Assembly: GCA_903830015.1 (NCBI GenBank)
Contig: CAIKSH010000365.1
Coordinates: 1 to 8,763 of the forward strand
Length of the DNA stretch: 8,763 nt
Source of the DNA: an uncultured Solirubrobacterales bacterium
GTDB lineage: Bacteria; Actinomycetota; Thermoleophilia; Solirubrobacterales; Solirubrobacteraceae
Direction: 5' to 3'
Each line of letters opens with the position of its first letter. Position 1 is the stretch's first letter. A program made the translations under genes and the position numbers. Under the pieces are notes generated by a model. It did no database searches and had not been told where the DNA came from. It worked only from the letters and a program-made list of their open reading frames with translations. Below, piece by piece: positions 1 through 5,905 of the stretch.

Positions 1-207
1 CTGCTGCGCGAGCTCTTCGCCAAGGACCCGGAGCGGGCGGCGCGGCGCCTCGTGCACGTTCCGCCGGGCCGCTTTGCCGAGGCCGACGAGGTGGCCGGGG
101 CCGTCGTCTTCCTGGCCTCCGACGAGTCGGCCTTCGTCAACGCCAGCAACTTCATGGTCGACGGCGGCCTCTCCGGCGCCTACGTCACGCCGCTCGAAGG
201 CGAGTAG
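1..207 (+). CDS. SDR-family oxidoreductase, C-terminal fragment (5' end outside window)
   Basis: Frame 1 is open from the first base to a TAG at 205-207 and gives 68 residues. The segment GRFAEADEVAGAVVFLAS followed by a DExxxVN stretch and MVDGG is the classic C-terminal signature of short-chain dehydrogenases/reductases. There, a 'GR..ea.EvA..v.fLaSd.s.fvtG..~vDGG' pattern covers the last helix and strand of the Rossmann fold. The family uses NAD(P)H for oxidoreduction of alcohols, ketones and related groups. The nucleotide-binding TGxxxGxG motif and the YxxxK active site lie upstream, outside the window, so the substrate cannot be inferred. One small oddity is Asn-Ala-Ser-Asn where many members have (T/S)G. 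The gene runs into the convergent RidA-family gene, with only 3 nt between the two stops. Confidence 0.9.
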   Translation: MLRELFAKDPERAARRLVHVPPGRFAEADEVAGAVVFLASDESAFVNASNFMVDGGLSGAYVTPLEGE

Positions 208-210
208 CGC

Positions 211-603
211 TCAGCCGTCGACGGCGACGATCGCCTCGATCTCCACCTGGGCACCCCTGGGCAGGGCGGCGACGCCGACGGTCACGCGTGAGGGCGGGTC
301 CTCGGCGAAGAAGCCGGCGTAGGCCTCGTTGACCTCGGCGAAGTCACCCAGGTCGGTCATGTAGATCGTGCACCGCACGGCGTCGGCCAGGCGCGCGCCG
401 GCGCTGCGGCAGACCGCCTCGAGGTTCTCCAGGCAGCGCACCGCCTGCGAGGCCGCGTCATCGCCCACGAGCTCGCCGCTCTGCGGGTCGAGCGGGATCT
501 GGCCGGAGCAGAACAGCAGCCCCTGGCTGGACACCGCGTGCGAGTAGGGCCCGATCGCCTCGGGGGCCTCGCTGGAGTTGTGGACCTGCCGGTCGTGGCT
601 CAC
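211..603 (-). CDS. ridA: RidA family protein (probable reactive imine/enamine deaminase)
   Basis: This 130-aa product has the usual length of the YjgF/YER057c/UK114 (RidA) family. RidA trimers hydrolyse 2-aminoacrylate and related enamine/imine intermediates made by PLP enzymes, which protects the cytosol. The family landmarks are in order: an N-terminal AIGPYSHAV (16-24), LLFCSGQIPLD (29-39), the central NLEAVCRSAGA helix, and a C-terminal PSRVTVGVAALPRGAQVEIEAIA-like block. Arg106 falls at the position of the catalytic Arg (R105 in E. coli RidA), with the EIEAI strand after it, so deaminase activity is likely. The start is a GTG at 601-603. No Shine-Dalgarno precedes it, but a TAGCGT box ends 7 nt upstream, suggesting a leaderless mRNA. 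The gene is divergent from the MMPL transporter and its start lies inside an 11-bp inverted repeat. Some Rid subfamilies lack deaminase activity, so the substrate is open. Confidence 0.92.
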   Translation of the reverse strand: MSHDRQVHNSSEAPEAIGPYSHAVSSQGLLFCSGQIPLDPQSGELVGDDAASQAVRCLENLEAVCRSAGARLADAVRCTIYMTDLGDFAEVNEAYAGFFAEDPPSRVTVGVAALPRGAQVEIEAIVAVDG

Positions 604-628
604 CGCCGCAACGCTACCGGCGGTGAGC
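598..628. promoter_or_regulatory. Perfect 11-bp inverted repeat, candidate operator of the ridA/MMPL divergent promoters
   Basis: The arms GCTCACCGCCG (598-608) and CGGCGGTGAGC (618-628) are exact reverse complements separated by 9 nt. The spacer holds the candidate ridA -10 hexamer (611-616, minus strand). The left arm covers the ridA GTG start, and the right arm reaches the -35 zone expected for the MMPL promoter. This size and symmetry fit the binding site of a dimeric repressor (TetR or MarR type, for example). No regulator gene is visible nearby. An RNA hairpin is less likely, because a leaderless ridA transcript would begin inside the dyad. Confidence 0.55.
611..616 (-). promoter_or_regulatory. 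Candidate -10 box of ridA (TAGCGT)
   Basis: Read on the minus strand, TAGCGT matches the actinobacterial TANNNT -10 consensus. It ends 7 nt before the GTG start, the spacing expected when transcription begins at the start codon. There is no convincing -35 hexamer and no Shine-Dalgarno. The box is the exact centre of the 11-bp dyad. Confidence 0.45.
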
Positions 629-648
629 GGTCCGGGTGACCGCGGCCG

Positions 649-654
649 TATTGT
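649..654 (+). promoter_or_regulatory. Candidate -10 box of the MMPL gene (TATTGT)
   Basis: TATTGT fits TANNNT and ends 9 nt before the GTG start at 664. This again suggests a leaderless transcript, since no purine-rich Shine-Dalgarno lies between 640 and 663. The -35 zone is not recognisable but would overlap the right arm of the inverted repeat at 618-628. Confidence 0.4.
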
Positions 655-663
655 CCAGCGCCC

Positions 664-2784
664 GTGCAGGGATTCTTCAGAGCAATCACCGGGAAGCGCG
701 GCCGCTGGGTCGTCGTCGCCGTATGGCTGCTGGCCGTGATCGGCTTCGGCGCCGCCCAGCTTCCCGCCAAGTTCGAGGAGGTCCAGAACAACGAGTCGAC
801 CTCCTTCCTGCCCGGCGATGCCGAGTCGACCAAGGCCCTAACCGACGCCGAGGAGATCCGCGGGGAGGAGTCGGTCACCATCGTCGCCGTCTACCGCAAC
901 CCCGACGGGCTGACCGCGGCCAACAAGGCCCGGATCGCCTCCGACCGCCGCGAGCTCGACTCCCTCGGCCTGGCCCGCACCGGGCCGTTTGCGCCTCCGG
1001 TCTTCTCGAAGAACGGCCAGGCGGCGCTCCTCACCGCGGAGATCGCGGTCAACGGCGAGGGCGAGACGATCACCGGCCCGGTCGACGAGGTGCGATCGAA
1101 GGTCAGCGGCACCCGCGACGGCATGACGGTGAAGGTGACGGGCTCGGCCGGCTTCTCCGCCGATGCGATCAAGGTCTTCGAAGGGATTAACGGGACGCTG
1201 CTGATCGCCGCCTCGGCGTTGGTCTTCATCCTGCTGGCCCTGATCTACCGCAGCCCGCTCTTCCTGTGGATACCGCTCTTCTCGGTCGGCATGGCCGAGA
1301 TCGCCAGCCGCTCGATCGGCTACCTGATCGCCGAGGCGGGCTTCACCATCAACGCGCAGGCCTCCTCGATCATGTCGGTGCTCGTGCTCGGCGCCGGGAC
1401 CGACTACGCGCTGCTGCTCGTGGCCCGATACCGCGAGGAGCTGAGGCAGCGCGAAGACAAACGCGAGGCGGCCGCGATCGCCGCCTACGCAACCGCCCCG
1501 GCGATATTCGCCTCGGCAATAACGGTGATGCTCGCCCTCATGTGCCTGACGCTGGCCGAGGTCAACGGGACCGCCGGCCTCGGGCCGCTCGGAGCGCTGG
1601 GCGTGGCGGTGGCGATGGTCTCGATGCTCACGCTCCTTCCCGCCCTGCTGGCGATCACCGGGCGCCGGGCCTTCTGGCCGTTCGTCCCGCGCGTGGGGGC
1701 CGAGGGGGCCGACGTGGCCCATGGCCGCTGGCGGCGCTGGGGAGAGTGGATAGACCGCCACCCGCGCCGGGTCTGGATCGGGACCACGCTGATCCTCCTG
1801 GTGATGTGCGGCGGCCTGATAACCAGCTTCTCCACCAACCTCACGCAGGCCGACGCCTACCGGGACAAGGTCGAGTCGGTGGTCGGTCAGGAGCTCCTGG
1901 CCACCTCCTTCCCGAGCGGCACCAACGCCCCGACCGAGGTGATCGTCCCCGACAAGGCCAAGGTTCCCGCCGTGGTCGCCGCGCTCAAGCAGGACCCGGA
2001 CGTCGCCGACGCTCGGCCGGTAGCCGAGGGCCCGCCCGGGGTGCTGGTCCTGGCGGCGCTGAAGTCCGACCCCTACTCGACCGACGCCTACGACGCCGTC
2101 CCCCAGGTACGCAAGACGGTGAAGGCCGCCGGCGGCCAGGACGTGCTGGTCGGGGGAACCAGCGCCGTGGAGAAAGACATCCGCGACGCCTCGGTCAGGG
2201 ACACCAAGCTGATCATCCCCCTGGTCCTGCTCGTCGTCTTCATCGTCCTGATCCTGCTCCTGCGGTCGCTGCTGGCGCCGGTCATCCTCATCGCCACCGT
2301 GGTGCTCTCCTTCGCCGCGACGATGGGCCTCAGCTACGTGGTCTACGACGTGGCCTTCGGCTTCCCCGGCAGCGACCCGGGCCTGCCCCTGTTCGCCTTC
2401 GTCTTCCTGGTCGCGCTGGGCATCGACTACAACATCTTCCTGATGGCCCGGGTTCGTGAGGAGGCCCAGCGCTACGGAACCGAGCACGGAATGCTGCGCG
2501 GCCTGGCGGTAACTGGCGGCGTGATCACCTCGGCCGGCATCGTCCTGGCCGGCACCTTCGCCGTCCTGGGCGTGCTGCCCCTGGCCTTCCTCACCCAGAT
2601 CGGCTTCGCCGTCGCCGTCGGCGTGCTGATCGACACCTTCATCGTCCGCTCGACGCTGGTACCCGCCCTCGTACTGGAGATCGGACGCAAGATCTGGTGG
2701 CCGTCGAAGCTCTCCCACGAGGGCGATCCCGGCGGCCCGGCCCCGGAGGCCGAGCCTGAGCTGGAACAGAAGGCCGCCGGCTAG
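664..2784 (+). CDS. MMPL/RND-family membrane transporter
   Basis: This 706-aa inner-membrane protein has the duplicated MMPL (MmpL/HpnN-type RND) layout. TM1 is at about 15-32, followed by a soluble porter domain (33-176) and TM2-TM6 (about 177-330). TM7 (about 369-388) leads to a second porter domain (389-513) and TM8-TM12 (about 514-670). A short acidic, proline-containing cytoplasmic tail (684-706) ends the protein. The two repeats each carry the Asp-Tyr pair of the proton relay in TM4 and TM10: GTDYALLLVAR (D247-Y248) and GIDYNIFLMAR (D588-Y589). In mycobacterial MmpL3 the equivalent pairs couple proton flow to lipid export. The family exports lipids, glycolipids or drugs, and the substrate here is unknown. 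The start is GTG at 664, chosen because it precedes the TM1-leading basic segment and follows a TANNNT box by 9 nt. The gene is complete, shares a divergent control region with ridA, and overlaps the aldo/keto reductase stop by 4 nt. Confidence 0.93.
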   Translation: MQGFFRAITGKRGRWVVVAVWLLAVIGFGAAQLPAKFEEVQNNESTSFLPGDAESTKALTDAEEIRGEESVTIVAVYRNPDGLTAANKARIASDRRELDSLGLARTGPFAPPVFSKNGQAALLTAEIAVNGEGETITGPVDEVRSKVSGTRDGMTVKVTGSAGFSADAIKVFEGINGTLLIAASALVFILLALIYRSPLFLWIPLFSVGMAEIASRSIGYLIAEAGFTINAQASSIMSVLVLGAGTDYALLLVARYREELRQREDKREAAAIAAYATAPAIFASAITVMLALMCLTLAEVNGTAGLGPLGALGVAVAMVSMLTLLPALLAITGRRAFWPFVPRVGAEGADVAHGRWRRWGEWIDRHPRRVWIGTTLILLVMCGGLITSFSTNLTQADAYRDKVESVVGQELLATSFPSGTNAPTEVIVPDKAKVPAVVAALKQDPDVADARPVAEGPPGVLVLAALKSDPYSTDAYDAVPQVRKTVKAAGGQDVLVGGTSAVEKDIRDASVRDTKLIIPLVLLVVFIVLILLLRSLLAPVILIATVVLSFAATMGLSYVVYDVAFGFPGSDPGLPLFAFVFLVALGIDYNIFLMARVREEAQRYGTEHGMLRGLAVTGGVITSAGIVLAGTFAVLGVLPLAFLTQIGFAVAVGVLIDTFIVRSTLVPALVLEIGRKIWWPSKLSHEGDPGGPAPEAEPELEQKAAG

Positions 2785-3635
2785 GCGACCGCTTCGAGCT
2801 CGAGCATCTCCTCTTCGCTCAGGCGGATGGCGCCTGCGGCGACGTTCTCCTCCAGGTGCGCGATCGAGGAGGTGCCGGGAATCGGCAGCATCACCGGCGA
2901 GCGCTGCAGCAGCCAGGCGATGGCGACCTGGTATCGGGTCGCGTCGTGGCGGGCGGCGATCCGGTCGATCACCTCGTCCTCCTCCAGGCTCCCCGCGACC
3001 AGCGGGAACCAGGGCAGGAAGGCGAGCCCGTGGCGCTCGCAGGCCAGCAGGACCTCGAGCGAGCCGCGGTCGCTGATGCTGAAGCGGTTCTGGACACTGA
3101 CCACGTCGACGATGTCGAGCGCCACCTCGAGCTGGACCGAATCGACGTTGGAGATCCCGACGTGGCGGATCAGCCCCTCCCGCTGGAGCTCGGCCAGGGC
3201 GCCGACCGACTCGGCGTAGGGAATCTCCGGGTCGGGGGCGTGGAGCTGGTAGAGGTCGATCGTCTCGAGCCCGAGCCGCTGCAGGCTCAGCTCACACTGC
3301 TCGCGCAGGTGGACCGGGTCGCCGTTGCGCTCCCACTTGTTGGGACCGCTGCGGGTAAGGCCGCCCTTGGTGGCGATGACGAGCCCCTCCGGATAGGGGT
3401 AGAGCGCCTCGTGGATCAGGCTCTCGTTGGTCTCGGGGCCGTACGAGTTGGCGGTGTCGATGAAGTCGACGCCAAGCTCGATCACCTTTTTCAGGACGGC
3501 GATCGCGTTCTCGTGGTCCGGGTGCGGACCCCAGACGCCCTCGCCGGTGAGGCGCATGGCGCCGTAGCCGAGGCGGTTGACTTCGAGGTCGGCGCCGATC
3601 GTGATCTTTCCGGCGCGGGCGGCGTTGGCGGTCAT
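2781..3635 (-). CDS. Aldo/keto reductase
   Basis: This 284-aa protein is a (beta/alpha)8-barrel NADP(H)-dependent oxidoreductase that reduces aldehydes or ketones to alcohols. The catalytic tetrad is visible: Asp60 and Tyr65 in DFIDTANSYGP, Lys90 in IATKGG, and His132 in LYQLHAPD. The C-terminal PIPGTSSIAHLEENV (251-265) is the 2'-phosphate/cofactor clamp typical of NADPH-using members. VGISN (159-163) and LPWFPL (207-212) are further barrel landmarks. The start is ATG 3633-3635, because AAGGAG lies 5 nt upstream. The reading frame stays open further upstream, but that part overlaps the glutamine synthetase gene and has no family similarity. The start is 13 nt after the glnA stop on the same strand, so co-transcription with glnA is likely. 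The physiological substrate is not evident, and a link to glutamine synthesis is not obvious. Confidence 0.93.
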   Translation of the reverse strand: MTANAARAGKITIGADLEVNRLGYGAMRLTGEGVWGPHPDHENAIAVLKKVIELGVDFIDTANSYGPETNESLIHEALYPYPEGLVIATKGGLTRSGPNKWERNGDPVHLREQCELSLQRLGLETIDLYQLHAPDPEIPYAESVGALAELQREGLIRHVGISNVDSVQLEVALDIVDVVSVQNRFSISDRGSLEVLLACERHGLAFLPWFPLVAGSLEEDEVIDRIAARHDATRYQVAIAWLLQRSPVMLPIPGTSSIAHLEENVAAGAIRLSEEEMLELEAVA

Positions 3636-3640
3636 TGGGG

Positions 3641-3646
3641 CTCCTT
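3641..3646 (-). promoter_or_regulatory. Ribosome binding site of the aldo/keto reductase (AAGGAG)
   Basis: On the minus strand AAGGAG sits 5 nt before the ATG at 3635 and starts only 2 nt after the glnA stop. It is the strongest Shine-Dalgarno in the window. It fixes the start of the reductase and supports translation from a shared transcript. Confidence 0.75.
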
Positions 3647-3648
3647 GC

Positions 3649-4986
3649 CTAGAGGACGGACAGGTAGCGATCGAGCTCCCATTGAGTGACCTGGACCCGG
3701 TAGTCCTCCCACTCGCGGCGCTTGATCTCGATGAACCGGTTGAACATGTGCTCCCCCAGGGTGCGCAGCACCAGCTCGGAGCCGGCGGCGATCTCGACCG
3801 CCTCGCCGAGCGTCTCGGGGAGCTGCTCGATGCCCTGGCGCTGGCGCTCCTCGGGCGAGAGGTGGTAGAGGTTCTTCTCCATCGGCTCGGGCAGCTCATA
3901 GCCCTGCTCGATTCCCTCGAGGCCGGCCTGGAGCAGGACGGCGAAGGTCAGGTAGGGGTTGCAGGCGGGATCCGGGCAGCGCAGCTCCATCCGCGTGGCC
4001 TGCTCGCGGCCCGGGTGGTAGAGCGGAACCCGGACCAGCGCCGAGCGGTTGCGGCGCGACCAGGCCACGTAGACCGGGGCCTCGTAGCCGGGTACCAGCC
4101 GCTTGTAGGAGTTGACCCACTGGGCGAAGATCGCGCTCATCTCGCGCGCGTGGCGCAGCTGGCCGGCGATGAACGCCTTGGCCGTATCGCTGAGGAAGAA
4201 CTCGTCGTTTGAGTCGTAGAAGGCGTTGGAGCCGTCCCGGAAGAGCGACATGTGGGTGTGCATTCCCGAGCCGTTCTCCCCGAGCAGCGGCTTGGGCATG
4301 AAGGTCGCGTGCCAGCCGTACTTCATCGCGTATTCCTTGACCGTGATCCGGTAGGTCATGCAGTCGTCGGCCATCTTCAGGGCCGGCGCGTAGCGCATGT
4401 CGATCTCGTGCTGGCTGGGCCCCACCTCGTGATGGCTGTACTCGACGTCGATCCCGAGCTGCTCGAGGGCCAGCACCGTCTCGCGGCGCTGGTCGGAGCC
4501 GGCGTCCAGGGTGGTGAGGTCGAAGTAGCCGCCCTCGTCGAGGACCTCGGTGCCGTGCTGGTCGCGGAAGAGGAAGTACTCGAGCTCGGGGCCGACGTTG
4601 AAGGTGTCGAACCCCATCTCCTCCATGCGGGCCAGGGCGCGCCGCAGCACGTGGCGCGGGTCGCCCTCGTAGGGCGTGCGCTCCGGCGTGACGATGTCGC
4701 AGAACATCCGTGCGACGCCCTGCTCCTCCGGGCGCCACGGCAGTACGGCGAAGGTCGACGGGTCGGGCATGGCGATCATGTCCGACTCCTCGATGGCGTT
4801 GAAGCCGGTGATCGAGGAGCCGTCGAAGCCCATTCCCCCGGCCATGGCGTCGTCGAGCTCGTCGACGCCGACCGAGAAGGACTTCAGCTGGCCCAGGACG
4901 TCGGTGAACCAGAGGCGGATGAAGCGGATGTCCCGCTCGGCGCAGATCGCCTTTACGTCTTCGGTACTGGCTGGCGCTTCGGCCAT
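3649..4986 (-). CDS. glnA: Type I glutamine synthetase (GSI-alpha-like)
   Basis: This 445-aa enzyme makes glutamine from glutamate, ammonia and ATP as a cytosolic dodecamer. The beta-grasp N-domain has RLWFTDVLG (24-32) and the FDGSSI loop (54-59) that completes the neighbouring active site. The catalytic domain follows with GPELEYFLF (132-140), SHHEVGPSQHEID (184-196), NGSGMHTHMS (238-247), the Glu-flap VNSYKRLVPGYEAP (291-304, E302), NRS (313-315), and TRMELR plus CPDPACNPYL. Length, and absence of the roughly 25-residue insertion after the ELEYFLF strand, place it with Bacillus-type GSI-alpha rather than the adenylylated GSI-beta. The Arg that mediates glutamine feedback in B. subtilis (R62, in GFVRIEE) is Ala64 here (GFNAIEE). 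The segment VPLYHPGREQATR is about three residues longer than in Bacillus. The ATG at 4984-4986 follows a TAGGGT box by 6 nt. Several actinomycetes carry more than one glnA, so this need not be the main housekeeping copy. Confidence 0.95.
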   Translation of the reverse strand: MAEAPASTEDVKAICAERDIRFIRLWFTDVLGQLKSFSVGVDELDDAMAGGMGFDGSSITGFNAIEESDMIAMPDPSTFAVLPWRPEEQGVARMFCDIVTPERTPYEGDPRHVLRRALARMEEMGFDTFNVGPELEYFLFRDQHGTEVLDEGGYFDLTTLDAGSDQRRETVLALEQLGIDVEYSHHEVGPSQHEIDMRYAPALKMADDCMTYRITVKEYAMKYGWHATFMPKPLLGENGSGMHTHMSLFRDGSNAFYDSNDEFFLSDTAKAFIAGQLRHAREMSAIFAQWVNSYKRLVPGYEAPVYVAWSRRNRSALVRVPLYHPGREQATRMELRCPDPACNPYLTFAVLLQAGLEGIEQGYELPEPMEKNLYHLSPEERQRQGIEQLPETLGEAVEIAAGSELVLRTLGEHMFNRFIEIKRREWEDYRVQVTQWELDRYLSVL

Positions 4987-4992
4987 GGGCAG

Positions 4993-5020
4993 ACCCTAGC
5001 GCCGGCCGGCGTGGCTCCAA
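4993..5020 (-). promoter_or_regulatory. Candidate glnA promoter (TTGGAG - 16 nt - TAGGGT)
   Basis: On the minus strand a -35-like TTGGAG (5020 to 5015) and a TANNNT-type TAGGGT (4998 to 4993) are spaced by 16 nt. The -10 box ends 6 nt before the ATG, which suggests a leaderless start. The spacer includes a short 12-bp GC palindrome (5000-5011). The AGGG inside the box could instead act as a weak Shine-Dalgarno, so the call is tentative. If real, glnA is transcribed independently of the wall protein gene that ends 41 nt upstream. Confidence 0.45.
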
Positions 5021-5027
5021 GGGCCGG

Positions 5028-5729
5028 TCAGCGGCTTGCGCGAACCTCGGCCCGGCCGATGCTGATCACGCCCAGCTTGCGGGCCACGGCCCAGGTGAGG
5101 TCGTACTCCACGCCCCGCGCATAGGGGCCGCGGTCGACCACCCGGGCGGTTGCGCGGCGCCCCTTGTAGCGGAAGTGGACCACCGTCCCGCACGGGAGCG
5201 TCTTGTGGGCGGTACCCATGAGCCGGCTGGTGAGCTTCTGGCCGCAGGCGGTGCGTCGCCCGTACCAGCCCGGTCCGTACCAGGTGACGGTACGGCTGAA
5301 GCGCACCGGACTGCGGCTGCCACCGCCCCCGCCGCCACCAGCACCGCGCCGCGAGCTGCAGGCGCGGCGGTTGCTGCTTATGGCGCGAAGGGTGCTTGGG
5401 CCGGCGACGCCGTCCACGGCCAGGCACCGGGTGCGCTGGTACTTGCGCACCGCGCTGCGGGTCAGGCTGAGAAAGCGCCCGGTCGCCGGCACCTTCAGGA
5501 TCCCGAGGCGGCGCAGGCGGTTTTGGAGCTGGCGCACGTCGTGGCCGCGCATCGGCTGCTTGAGGGTGCGGTCGCCGAGGCGAGCGGTCGCGGTGGCCGT
5601 CGGCCCGACGCTGGCGCCGGCGCTGGCCACGCAGACCAGCACGAGCAGGATTCCCAGCGCGGCCGCCCAGCCGGCGATGCGGTCGGGCCGCGACGCCGGG
5701 ATTCGCGGATTGGGGTCGTCATTGGGCAT
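5028..5729 (-). CDS. Secreted peptidoglycan-binding, RlpA-like double-psi beta-barrel protein
   Basis: This 233-aa protein begins with a basic N-terminus and a hydrophobic signal segment at about 20-36. A likely signal peptidase site follows in ASAGAS (around 39/40), so it probably acts outside the membrane. Residues about 55-117 form a PG_binding_1 domain (GHDVRQLQNRLRRLGIL through AVDGVAGPSTLRAI). A Gly/Ser/Arg linker with seven consecutive glycines (about 128-140) leads to an RlpA-like DPBB domain (about 147-225). That domain shows TWYGPGWYGRRTACGQ, GTAHKTLPCGT and VVDRGPYARGVEYDLT, and Asp199 of DRGP is the conserved Asp. Cys162 and Cys180 might form a disulfide. RlpA proteins are lytic transglycosylases or wall-binding factors, but there is no SPOR domain here. 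The start is ATG 5729, with GAGGTG 10 nt upstream. The gene lies directly behind a c-di-AMP riboswitch, in keeping with wall-hydrolase genes controlled by this RNA in actinomycetes. Catalysis is inferred, not shown. Confidence 0.9.
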   Translation of the reverse strand: MPNDDPNPRIPASRPDRIAGWAAALGILLVLVCVASAGASVGPTATATARLGDRTLKQPMRGHDVRQLQNRLRRLGILKVPATGRFLSLTRSAVRKYQRTRCLAVDGVAGPSTLRAISSNRRACSSRRGAGGGGGGGSRSPVRFSRTVTWYGPGWYGRRTACGQKLTSRLMGTAHKTLPCGTVVHFRYKGRRATARVVDRGPYARGVEYDLTWAVARKLGVISIGRAEVRASR

Positions 5730-5739
5730 GTGAGTACGT

Positions 5740-5749
5740 CACCTCTTTC
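5740..5749 (-). promoter_or_regulatory. Ribosome binding site of the wall protein (GAAAGAGGTG), possibly sequestered by the riboswitch
   Basis: The minus strand reads GAAAGAGGTG, ending 10 nt before the ATG at 5729, a slightly long spacing. It follows the last conserved riboswitch element directly. Nine bases (5749 to 5741) can pair with the hairpin loop AUCUCUUUC (5791 to 5783), with one G-U pair. This suggests ligand-dependent control of ribosome access. Confidence 0.6.
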
Positions 5750-5750
5750 G

Positions 5751-5882
5751 TGGCTTACGGGGTTAGCTGACGGGCTCGCGCGGAAAGAGATGCGCTACGC
5801 CGCAATTGCGGCGACTCGCCCCAACAGATTGGGTCCCCCGTTCCCCGGTCGCCGATAAGGGCCGTCCGGGGATTCAGCGGTA
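5751..5882 (-). ncRNA. c-di-AMP (ydaO-yuaA) riboswitch
   Basis: Read on the minus strand, the leader carries the conserved blocks of the ydaO class in order. GCTGAATCC opens the element. A CCCCGG...CCGGGG stem (5871-5866 with 5848-5843) is followed by CGGGGAACGGGGGACCCA and GGGGCGAGTC. Next come a perfect CGCCGCAATTGCGGCG hairpin (5813-5798) and a GCGC-loop-GCGC hairpin. Last is the hallmark GTCAGCTAACCCCGTAAGC (5771-5753). Block order matches the Thermoanaerobacter ydaO sequence as I recall it. The outer P1 helix looks weak (I see only GCT/AGC), so the 5' edge is approximate. The class senses cyclic di-AMP, usually switching expression off, and controls K+/osmotic and cell-wall genes. Here it precedes a secreted wall protein by about 20 nt. 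No U-tract terminator follows, so translational control is likelier than termination. Confidence 0.88.
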
Positions 5883-5905
5883 TTTCGTGAGTGGCGGAGC
5901 CTAGC

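Noticed and set aside
1266..2459. 397-aa open frame on the plus strand inside the MMPL gene
   Set aside because: It is an Arg/Gly-rich out-of-frame shadow with no recognisable motif.
838..2718. 626-aa open frame antisense to the MMPL gene
   Set aside because: It is Asp/Gly/Arg/His-rich low-complexity translation without domains, the usual mirror of a GC-rich coding region. The MMPL protein has clear TM and catalytic motifs.
3636..3899. N-terminal extension of the aldo/keto reductase frame (88 residues)
   Set aside because: It overlaps the conserved glnA C-terminus and is Ser/Arg-rich. The internal ATG at 3635 has a strong Shine-Dalgarno and begins the family homology.
5000..5011. 12-bp palindrome CGCCGGCCGGCG in the glnA upstream region
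   Set aside because: Short all-GC palindromes are expected in DNA of this composition, and there is no second copy or symmetry beyond it.
4252..5124. 290-aa plus-strand frame antisense to glnA, with similar ones at 2856-3689 and 3577-4212
   Set aside because: These are Val/Asp/Gly-rich mirror frames of confident genes, without ribosome binding sites or family similarity.
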